The position numbers and the translations under genes were made by a program. Below are positions 54,775 to 64,000 of a DNA stretch of 64,000 bases, one piece after another (the stretch's first letter is position 1; each line of letters opens with the position of its first letter). The notes below the pieces were generated by a model. It did no database searches, was not told where the DNA came from, and saw only the letters and a program-made list of their open reading frames with translations. The stretch covers positions 1,866,618 to 1,930,617 of the forward strand of contig NC_052032.1 in the NCBI RefSeq assembly GCF_015832195.1, in the 5' to 3' direction. The DNA is from Motacilla alba alba. Taxonomy: Eukaryota; Chordata; Aves; Passeriformes; Motacillidae.

Positions 54775-55030
54775 TTTTAAAAACTTTTATTCCATTTTCA
54801 GTCTCATGTGAAGGGTGAGACAATACAGACGTTATAATTCAGGCCATCACAATCAGAAGCTGTTTCTTAATTACAATACACTGTAAGTGTTTCTTGGCCT
54901 ATCAGTTTTAGTCACACCATGCTGAAAATGCCTTCACGTCAGTCATCATGTCAGCCCACTTCTCACACTCTGTGAGCCTTCTGTCACATTTTGAGAGTTT
55001 TCTACAAATCCATTTCCCACACTGGGCACA
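54775..55030 (-). mobile_element. probable LTR
   Basis: Contains CTCATGTGAAGGGTGAGACA and TCACAATCAGAAGCTGTTTC, text I associate with passerine endogenous retroviral LTRs, in reverse orientation. The memory-based match needs a library search. No coding frame. Confidence 0.5.
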
Positions 55031-56907
55031 GGGGAAATGACACCTGTAACGAGACAGCCCATCAGGGACATCCCAGAGCTCTTTGTGTTCATTACCAAGG
55101 GGTAATTAGTGACTTTGCAGCGTGGGGAGGTGGAAGAGGAGGTGATTTAAGGCGTGAGAGCTGTGCCCTGGCTGTGTGGGGAGCGGTGCAGGAGCTGGCA
55201 GCTGTGGGGATGCAGGTGAGAGGGGAGCAGAGACAAAGCTGCTCCTTGCAAGGGGATTTCACTGCCAGACTTCGGGCAGCTGAAGAGGAGGTGCTGGAGG
55301 GTGCTGTGCTCCATCCTAGGGAGTGAAACAGGAAAGGGATGGGGCTGCAGAGAGGGCCAGGGGATGGGGGCAGTGACTGCTCCAGCTGCACACAGAGGCT
55401 CCCAGGGAGCAGCTCTGGGTGTGTGGGGGTGTCTCCAGCCTTGCTGGGGTGTTGGAGCCCAGTGGCCAGGCTGGAGGCTCAGATTTGGGGGTGCAGAGGG
55501 GGCTGCTGTGCATGGCAGTGCCCCTCAGGGCTCATCAGCCCCTCGTCACCAGTTTGGTGTGTCGGGTTTGGCTGCTGGGCCAGGGTAAATCCACAGGATC
55601 AGTGATGTCCCTGCTCTTGCTGGGCAGCAAATGAGGGGCAGGTCAGGATGTGGGGCTGCCTCAGCAGCTCACCCCAGTCAGTGCTGGGAGAGCCCCCCAA
55701 GGTTTGGGCTCTGGCAGAAGCTGCTTTTGGGGCTCAGTGTTGTCCAGAGCGGAGCTTGTCTGTTGGGAGCTTGGGATGGGGTGGGGTGATAATCTGGAGT
55801 GGCTGTGGCAGGAAAACAAACCTGTGCCAGCTTAATCTCAGCTGGGAAAGGCATGGGAACCAGCATGGATGGGGATGCCCTGGTGGAGAGCAAAAGGAAT
55901 TCCTTTTGGACAAATCTGCTCACAAAAGGAATTAAACAAGGCCAAAATGAAGGGCTTGGAGAGCGTTTTCACCCAGAACAAGGGATTTTCTAGGGCTCTG
56001 ATTTGGTTTAAATTGACATTAAAGCCCTGCCAAGGGCAGCTTCTGGTTCTACGTGGGTAGGATCTGGATTGAGTTACAGCCTCTGAAGTTGAAGCCCAGT
56101 GCCCAGAGTGCTGAAGCACATCTGGCTGCTTTGCTCTGCAGGAACCTGCCAGAATTTACCTTTCCTTTGTGAAGAGGCCTGCAGAAAGCTGGCAGCAAGG
56201 TGGTTTTCCCTAGAAAACAAACATTTTTCCCCCAAAATACCCACCCAGCTGCACCAGAGGCCTCAGACACAGCCCCTCCTCAAGGCAGCCTTGTTCTGTG
56301 TAGCAAAGGCCAAACCCTGCAAGCTCTAAAGTTGCCTTAAAAGTGCTTAATTCACTTTTTTACCCTTTAAAAGTCCCAGCTCCTGAAATCATGTGATTGC
56401 AAGGAGATGACATTGCTGAGGAAAGCACAGGGTTTGGGTAAGCACTGAGAAAACAAAAACCACCAGCGAGGAGTCTCCTCCCGTTTTCTTCGGAAAAATC
56501 CCCTCATGACTGGGACAAACACAGTGGTGCTGGCTTGGAGGCCCTGCTGGCAGCAGCCAGGCGCAGTGTGGGCAGGGAGGGAAGTGAAAAAGCTTTGCAT
56601 TTGTGTAAGGCTGCAAAATGGGGTTGCCAAACAGGATACAGGCTGGGAAACCAGCTGGGCAAGGAGGCTGTGGCTGCCCGGGTGCATCAGTTGCCAGTGC
56701 TGATAATTGTATTTACATTGAAAGGAGTTGATCTTTTTGGTGGCTCACTGCTTGTTTAGACTCTGCTCTGAGCACTCTGCTGCTGTGGGAGCTTTGGTGC
56801 ACTGAGATTTTTGATATTCAGTTTTGCTGAAATAAATGCTGCTGGTTAAAATTTGCATCCCAGGATTCTGCCTGGAGCCTGGGGAAGGATGTCACAGGGC
56901 AGCAATC
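55031..56907. other. intergenic DNA
   Basis: No supported gene. GCTGAAATAAATGCTGCTGG (about 56827-56846) is an isolated polyadenylation-type signal that could end an unrecognised plus-strand transcript. Confidence 0.4.
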
Positions 56908-57185
56908 AGAGAATCGTAGAATCATTCAGGCTGGAAAAGACCTTTAAGACCCTCAAGTCCAACTGTGAGCCCAGCACCACCACTGTTCACCACTAAACCA
57001 TGTCCTCAAGAGCCACATTGTCACATTTCTCTGGGTACTTCCAGGGATGGGTGACTCCATCAGCTCCTGTGGCAGCTTGTGCCAGTGCTTTACAAGCTTT
57101 TAAATTATTTTTTTCTTTAATATCCAACCTCAATCTTCCCTGGTGCAACTTTCCTCTCCTTCTGTGTCTTGTCCTCTCCCTGAAG
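56908..57185 (-). mobile_element. CR1 3' tail
   Basis: GAGAATCGTAGAATCATTCA, GAAAAGACCTTTAAGACCCT and TAAACCATGTCCTCAAGAGC, reverse orientation. Confidence 0.92.
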
Positions 57186-58170
57186 CCAAGAGCTGGGTGG
57201 GAGCCTGTGGGACAGAGCTCCTGCTCCAGGGTGGGGAGCTCCAGCTCGTGGTTTCTCTCTCTGAAGAGATGAGAAGGTGGTTCCCCCTGTGAGTCAGAGC
57301 CTGCTGGGGCCTCCTCTGCAGAGATCCCAGGGAAATGGGTCCCTTCTGTTGCCCAGGAAGCCCTGGGGTGCCCTGGCCCCACTGCCTGCTCCCCTGTGAG
57401 CTGGGGCAGCCCTGCTTTGTGCCCCACAGGCAGCTTTTCCTCCCTGGCTGTGAGTGATCCCAGGGGAGGTTTGGGTGAAATTCGGCCCATCTGGTCACCT
57501 ACCCAGTGGGTTTTGTGTTCCTGTGCTGCTCTTCCTGCCCTGGCAATCAGCTCTTTGGCTGGAGGTTGTCCCCTGGCACTTTGCTTTCCTGGGGTCGGGC
57601 ATCTGCCGCGTGCCCCCTCCTTTTCCCCCAGTTTCTTTTCCTGCAGCCTGAAGTGACTGCCACAGGATTATAAAGAAAATTCAGATGAAAGCCTGTCAGG
57701 GGGAGGCTGTTTGGGGTTTATTCTGTCTGTGGGCTGCAGGAGTGGGGCTGCTCAGGGGCTGCACGGGGATGCTCAGGGCAGCTCTGCTGAGCCCTTTCTG
57801 CTGCCTTGAAGCAGAAAAGCCTTACCCTTACAAATGTACCCTGAAGCCGAAAATAACCTCCAAAATGTTGTTCAAGCTGAAGAAAAGAAGGCTCAGAGTC
57901 TTTTCCAACCTCACTGGTTCTCTGAGTCTGTGAAAATGATTTCTAAGAGCATTCTGCAAACAGCCCTAATGCAGCTCTGCGCTGGGAGGGAGCCTGGCCT
58001 GCTCTGGAGCTCACTCAGACCTGTGAGGCTGCAGGGGAATCCCTGCAGGGGAGTAGGGCTCCTAATCCTGTCTGGGTGGAAGGATTTCAGCTCTGCAGGG
58101 TTGGTGCTGGGTGCTGTTTGGGTTGGGACTGTGGCTTTCCCAGGCATATTCAAGTATGACATAAACAGTG
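57186..58170. other. intergenic DNA
   Basis: Nothing recognised. Confidence 0.5.
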
Positions 58171-58612
58171 ATGTGTATGTGCATATATATATATATATGT
58201 ATGTATTTATAGGTCATATATATATGTATTTATATCTAATATATATGCATATTTATATGCCATATATATGTATTTATATGCCATATATACGTATTTAAAT
58301 GTCATAGATATATGTATTTATCCATTATATATATCTATTTATCCATCATATATATGTATTTATACATCACATATATGTATTTATATGCCATATATATGGG
58401 TATTTATATGCCATATATATGTATTTAAATGTCATCTATATATGTATTTATGTGTCATATATATGTGTATTTATATGCCATATATATGTATTTATATGTC
58501 ACATATATGGGTATTTATATGCCATATATATGTAATTATTTGCCATATATATGTATTTATACACCATATATATGCATTTAAATGTCAGATATATATATAT
58601 ATTTATATGTGT
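58171..58612. repeat. AT-rich TATATG/CATATA tandem array
   Basis: Copies of ATATGCCATATATATGTATTT with drifted spacing, about 20 units over 440 bp. Almost pure A, T and short G/C islands, able to form hairpins. Confidence 0.95.
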
Positions 58613-58854
58613 GTGCACAGGAAAGGCAGCACTATTTGAATGAAGGCAAAGTGGTTTGGGTGCAAATCTAAGGAGATTTGCTGTTGCCTAGATGTGTTTT
58701 AATTGTAAAGGAAAGCTGCCAGTTCCGCAGTTTTGCAGGAAAGAGTACAAGTGGCTGTGTACTGGGGACAGGGAGATGCCAGCACAGCCCCCCTGGCACC
58801 GGCTGGTCTCTGCTGGACCCCTCAGAGTGGCTCTGACCCACCGTGGCCACCCCC

Positions 58855-59722
58855 TGCTCCATCCCTGCCCCATCCCACCTCCTGCCCCATCCCAGCCCCT
58901 GGCTCCATCCCAGCCCCCGGCTCCATCCCAGCTCCTGCCCCATCCCAGCCCCTGCCCCATCCCAGCCCCGGCACCATCCCAGCCCCCGGCCCCATCCCAG
59001 CCCCTGGCCCCATCCCAGCCCCCGGCTCCATCCCAGCCCCTGGCTCCATCCCTGCCCCATCCCAGCCCCTGGCTCCATCCCAGCCCCCGGCTCCATTCCT
59101 GCCCCATCCCAGTCCCCTGCTCCATCCCAGCCCCTGGCTCCATCCCAGCCCCCGGCTCCATCCCTGTCCCATCCCAGCCCCTGGCTCCATCCCAGCCCCC
59201 GGCCCCATCCCAGCCCCTGGCTCCATCCCAGCTCCTGCCCCATCCCAGCCCCTGGCTCCATGCCAGCCCCTGGCTCCATCCCAGCCCCCGGCCTCATCCC
59301 AGCCCCTGGCTCCATCCCAGCCCCCAGCCCGTTCCCAGCCCCCGGCTCTATCCCAGTCCCCTGCTCCATCCCAGTCCCCTGGCTCCATCCCAGCCCCTGG
59401 CTCCATCCCAGCCCCTGCCCCATCCCAGCCCCTTCCCCATCCCAGCCCCTGGCTCCATCCCAGCCCCTGCCCCATCCCAGCCCCTTCCCCATCCCAGCCC
59501 CTGGCTCCATCCCAGCCCCCGGCTCCATCCCTGTCCCATCCCAGCCCCTGGCTCCATCCCAGCCCCTGGCTCCATCCCAGCCCCTGCCCCATCCCAGCCC
59601 CTGCCCCATCCCAGCCCCCAGCCCCATCCCAGCCCCCAGCTCCATCCCAGTCCCTGTCCCATCCCAGCCCGTCCCATCCCAGCCCCTGGCCCCATCCCAA
59701 CCCCTGGCCCCATCCCAACTGT
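58855..59722. repeat. 18-bp GC-rich minisatellite
   Basis: About 48 units of CCATCCCAGCCCCTGGCT with variants (CCCCCGGCT, CTCCTGCCC, CCCTTCCCC). The minus strand reads AGCCAGGGGCTGGGATGG, giving regular G-runs. Open frames on both strands across it are a by-product of the unit length (6 codons) and the lack of stops. Confidence 0.97.
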
Positions 59723-61084
59723 TCCCAGCCCTGCTGGGGCACGCACCTTCCCCCCCAGCATCCCCCGGGTTCCTCAGCTGCAGAAAGCCCCCTCTCCCGG
59801 CACAGTGTCCGCAGCAGAATTCCCACCCAGCCCCTCTAATCCCTTTATGGTGTTTGTGCCGGGCCTTCTCCTGCCGATCCTGCTCTTTGCCTTCCCTCTA
59901 ATCTCCCCACCGGACTGTTTGGCAGCACAAAAACCAGCCCGGGTTGGTCACATTGATCCTGGGGAGAGGGAATGCTCTCCCCGGAGCTCCAGGGCTCTGG
60001 GAGGTGCTTTGGGGGTTTAACAACCAGGGAGGAATTTCCTGAGTTCTGAGCAGCGTCCTGAATCCTGGAGGATGATTTAGAGTAAAACCCAAACTCTCTG
60101 TCCCAAAATCCATACTCTGTGCCCAGGGATCTTGGGCAAGTGTGGGGCGGGATCTGATAGCCAAGGCCCAGCCCCTGCCCTGCTGCTGCACCAGGGAAAG
60201 GTGTAAAAAGTCACCCCATGAGGTAAATTAGTCCGTGTTTAACCCCTTTGTGGTAAAACATATTGTGTTAGTGAAGATTTTCAATCTGAGAAATTTCTTA
60301 ATGTTTTATTACTATCCTATCAAAGCAAGAAATAGCTTTGGTGTATTTTGGCAAGGCTGGAAAATGCTCTGGCTGATAAAGCCTTGAAGACAGATAAAAA
60401 CTGGAATATTTACTGTTTAGGGCTTGGCCGGGTCTCCCCAGGCTGGGTCTCCAGACTGATCCAAAAAAAGACACCGGGAAGGGGAGCAGCCCTGCTGCAT
60501 CCTGCATCCCTGTGGGCACGGGGGTGACATCCCAGATGGCACCAGAGGTGATGGTTGGTCCGGGCTGGAGCTGCACAGCAGAATCAGCTTCTTTCCCTGC
60601 TGTGCTCCATGTGGAGAAACCCCTCTGCTGCAGCTCTGAACGGGCTCCACAAAGTCCTCTGGAGATTTCATCCGTGACCTTTTACTTCTCCAAGGACACC
60701 CCTGCTCCCTTTCCTGCCCTCGGCTCCGACCTTGGGCCAGTGGCTGATTCTGGGAGCCTGGTGGTGGTTAATATTTACTGTACCTGGCGTGGAGGGGAGC
60801 AGGCAGGAGCCCGCTGATTGCAGAGCCCGCCCTTGTTTGGGGGAAATGTTATTGCAGAGCCTCGAGGACCCAGGTGTGAGCTGTGCTCGCTGTTGTTGGT
60901 GTAACAGGGTTGTTGCTATGGAAATGGCTGGAATTAGGCTTGGTGAGGTGAGGCTGGATCCTAGGAAAAACTGACTAAGCAGGTGCCCAACTTTATGTGG
61001 CAGAAACGCTTTTTCCTGCTTACCAAAATCCTTTTTGGTGTGAAATAATTGTGTATTTTTGGCAAGCTGCCTCGGCGGCGGTGT
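59723..61084. other. intergenic DNA
   Basis: Nothing recognised. Confidence 0.5.
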
Positions 61085-61200
61085 TTGGGCAGGGATGGTA
61101 CCGTGGCACTTGGGGACCTGGTGTAGTGGTGGCCTTGGCAGCGCTGGGGTAACAGCAGGGCTCAGTGACCTTTTCCACCCTTAGGAATTCTGTGATTCCA
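61085..61200 (+). mobile_element. CR1 3' tail
   Basis: GTGTAGTGGTGGCCTTGGCA, then AGTGACCTTTTCCACCCTTA and GAATTCTGTGATTCCAC, plus orientation. Confidence 0.85.
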
Positions 61201-63544
61201 CACCTGTGCCCCCACAGGCTGCTGCTGTCCCTGCTGTCCCCAAACGCCACAAACACGCCGTGTTTGCCCTCCTGGGCAGGGGGCTCTGACCAGGTGAGGG
61301 ATTATTGGTGTTTGTTCGTCTTCCCCTTTAGGGAGTTTTGGTGCTCAGTGATTGCAGCTGCTCGCAGAGGAGCTTCCCAGTCCAGATTACTGGGTTAACT
61401 CAGCCCGGATTTTGTTCCATTTCTCCCTGGGTTTGAGTCCACTCAAGCTCCGGGGTGTTTCTGCCCAGGTGGGCACATCCAGGAGGGAAGCCAGAGCTTT
61501 CACTGGGGATAAAATGAGCCTCTCCCCCACCCAGCTGAGTCAGGAAGGTGCAGGGTCTCGGCAGAACCCTCCCATCACACTGAGCACACCGCTGCTGGCC
61601 CTGCTGGCCCTGGAGGCTGCAGCTCCCCTCTCCTCGGGCGGGGTCTGCGATCCTTCCCAAGGGATGCGGATCCACCTCTGTGCTTTCTGCTCAGCATCAG
61701 CCGCTGCTTCTCCAGCCCTGAGGCCGGTCCCGCGGGCTCCAGCTCCCCAGGCGGGATGGAGATGGAGATGGAGGTGGAGATGGAGATGGAAGCAGGGACG
61801 GCAGCCGAGGACCCGGCGGAGCCGCTGACGCCTCCCCGGCACGGCGCCGGCTCGGTGTTGCAACGCCTCCGGGAAACGGCTGCACACCCAGGGGTGCATT
61901 TCCTCCTGCCCCGGGACGATTTCCAAACAAGAATGAGGAAATGCTGAGCTTTGCAGCCACATTCGTGGATGTGTCCCTAAAATACCCCGCAGAGGGAGGT
62001 GGCCGCTTCCGAGCTGCACCCCAGCCTCAGTTGCAGGAGACCCTGAATGTCACCGGGGCAGCGTCAAGGACACGGGGGAGACCTGCGTGGCTCTGCCACC
62101 GCTGCTCCAGGGACCTTGGGCACATCCCCGTGTGCCAGCCTCCTTCCCAGGCGCTCTGCTCGGGGCAGCACCCGCGAGCTGTGGGGTGGGTGACGTCTGG
62201 CCCGCCCGCAGCCCGCTGCCACTGATGTCACCGCCCGGTCACCGAAATTGCTAATTAAGTTTTGCTTCTGTCGCTGCCAATCTCATTTCCTGGTTCTTGT
62301 GCAATCCCAAGTGCTTTCAGGTTTCTTCCCGATTCTTTATCTGCCTGTGGGACCAAAACACCTTCAGAAGAAAAACAGAGCTGATGTCTTGGGTCAGTGC
62401 CCGGGGAGGAGATGTCCGGGGGGGGGCAATCAACCATGAAGCAGTTTTTTTTTAGCTGCCCTGGTGTTTTGCAGAAAAACATTCCTGGGGTGAGTCAGGC
62501 AGCCACAAACATGAGGCTGTCTTAAGAACCGGGGGAATTAGCAAAACCCCAACTGCTTTAGAGCCCAGTCATGCCTTAAAGCCTTTTCTCCTTTTGTAAC
62601 ATCGGAAAACTGCTTGAAACCTGAGGCTGGAGAGTCGAGGCGCGCTCACCCCGCCGAGTTTGCTTGGGGGTGTTGTTTGGAATCTTGCCCTCCTCCCAGA
62701 AAGAAATCCGGGAGTATTTGAGATAAGCCCCGGAGGCGCCGGCACGGGCTGTGCCCGTGCTGGTTGTGCCCTGGCACGTTTGGGGTCTGTCTGCTCCGAC
62801 ACGTGGGAGCCTCTCACGCAGGATCTATGGAAAACTGGGAAGGCAGCGATGCGTTTAATTCACCTAATTGGATCTGCGTTCGGCTCGATAGCTGGAAATT
62901 GCTGCTATATTGAAATAATCGACTCACATTCACACCTGTTGGCTGAGAATTTTTAGCTGACTGTAAATCACAGCAGAGCCTGTGCTGAGCGTGGATAGCT
63001 CGGGGGTTTAAAGAGACTCTACTATGCTCTGGTGCTTAAAAATTGTGCTTTAACTCAGCGGTTTATAGACGGGAAGGGCTGAAGTAGGAGATTGCGGTGT
63101 TTTCCCAGCAGCTCTCTGCCTTTCCTCCCTTCCTTTCCAAGGAAAGTCTTGGGGGCAAACCCAGCCCTGCAGCCACGGGGAGGCTGAAGCCGGGTGGGAA
63201 GGGGCCGTTCCTGGGGTGGCCAGGGTAGGATGGGGGAGGGAGGTAGTGGTAGGGCTGCCTGGCATCTGGCTGCCCCTGTCCCGGGAATCTGGCTGCCCCT
63301 GTCCCAGGGATCTCGTTGCCACTGATGTCCCCACTGACCACCCACTGGGCACGCAGATCCATTCCATCACACATCCACATGGTCCCAGCCAGGTTTTGGG
63401 GTGCTGGGGGAGCACAACTCAGCAGTCTCCCCAACTCCCCCCCCCGGCAGCAACTTAGCAGCGCTGGGAGAAAAACACCTGCACGCGTGTACGAGGCCAA
63501 CCCTGCACAAATAAGGGGCCAAAATGGATGACACACGCAGAGAG
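61201..63544. other. intergenic DNA
   Basis: A GAGATG-type hexamer run at 61757-61795. GC-rich patches with scattered CpG near 61700-62260 and 62630-62830. No gene supported. Confidence 0.45.
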
Positions 63545-63715
63545 GGGACCGGAGGTGGTGAATAAAATTTTCAATGAGTAACACCCGTTTCTTTAAATAA
63601 ACAACAAGTTATCTAGCCAATAACTCACTACTTTAAATAAATAAAGCGATGCTTTAGCCGTGAGATAGCCGTCGTTTTGAATAAGTAATATTTCAGTAAG
63701 AAAAGAAAGCAATAC
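63545..63715. mobile_element. possible LTR remnant
   Basis: AT-rich block with several AATAAATAAAG-type motifs between GC-rich flanks. Could be an LTR piece or simple AT-rich DNA. Confidence 0.25.
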
Positions 63716-63719
63716 CAAA

Positions 63720-64000
63720 CGTCCTCAGTGGGTGTCCCGGAGGTGAGGGCCGGGGCCCGGCGCTGCCGCCCCGGGGCGGAGCCGCCTCCGCACCGCCCCC
63801 GACCGCGGGCGCCTTTAAAGCGCGGGCGGAGCGGGCGCGGGCAGCGCTGGGGCCGGTGAGCGAGGGCGTGACAGGTTCGAATCCCGCCGGGGGAAGGAGC
63901 CGGGGGGAGTTGGGGGGGCTCGTTATGGGCTGGGAGGTTGGTTTGTAAAATACCTGGGGAGATGGGCCGGGGGTGATGTGGCGCTCACCTGTGCGCCCCC
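63720..64000 (+). promoter_or_regulatory. CpG-rich region, possible promoter and first exon
   Basis: Very dense CpG. GCCTTTAAAGCGCGGGCGGA offers a TTTAAA box, and CTGGGGCCG|GTGAGCG about 40 bp further looks like a splice donor, which would make a short non-coding first exon for a plus-strand gene beyond the window. The gene cannot be named. Confidence 0.4.

Noticed and set aside
58692..60020. Long open frames on both strands (325 to 442 codons) across the 18-bp minisatellite
   Set aside because: The unit is six codons long and lacks stops in several frames, so open frames on both strands are expected. The products are simple Pro/Ser/His or Gly/Trp/Met repeats.
63866..63895. tRNA-like B box GGTTCGAATCC
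   Set aside because: The flanking bases do not form a T stem or acceptor stem and no A box or cloverleaf fits.

Overview
The window looks like avian nuclear DNA, most likely from a passerine-type bird. It has many short CR1 (chicken repeat 1) retroposon tails in both orientations, several probable solo LTRs, short introns, many GC-rich minisatellites, and vertebrate intron/exon structure with GT-AG borders. The neighbourhood matches the conserved NELFB/ENTPD8 region (human 9q34.3). I see no rRNA, tRNA, CRISPR array or bacterial-type operon.

Region 1 (about 1-12.5 kb, minus strand) is an ecto-nucleoside triphosphate diphosphohydrolase gene of the ENTPD8 type. Six exons are identified with matching phases (12477-12364, 10326-10209, 8715-8565, 7801-7642, 6217-5993, 3652-3380). 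They encode about 347 of an expected ~490 residues. The frame is open throughout, but apyrase motif ACR4 has lost its aspartate and second glycine, and ACR1, ACR2 and ACR3 are also altered. The last exons are not securely found. The intron after the fifth exon opens with a ~1.3-kb minisatellite whose unit is a duplicate of the exon end plus its splice donor. A probable LTR nested in a CR1 lies further left (1.6-2.85 kb).

Region 2 (14.2-26.6 kb, plus strand) is a complete, well conserved NELFB gene (negative elongation factor subunit B): 13 coding exons, 577 residues, CpG-rich promoter. A CR1 tail ends about 300 bp before the start codon. CR1 and LTR insertions sit in its introns.

Region 3 (26.6-36.4 kb) is repeat-rich intergenic DNA with CR1 tails, a degenerate ~50-bp tandem array and a G-rich hexamer array with strong quadruplex potential.

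Region 4 (36.4-43.3 kb, plus strand) holds a small two-exon gene model with a CpG-rich 5' end. It predicts a short, basic, cysteine-free protein with a signal-peptide-like N-terminus. I do not recognise it.

Region 5 (43.3-63.7 kb) has no gene I can support. It contains CR1 tails, LTR-like blocks and tandem repeats with 26-bp, 30-bp and 18-bp units, plus a TATATG-rich array lying directly beside the 18-bp GC-rich one. The right edge (63.7-64.0 kb) is CpG-rich with a TTTAAA box and a donor-like site, so it may be the first exon of a plus-strand gene outside the window.
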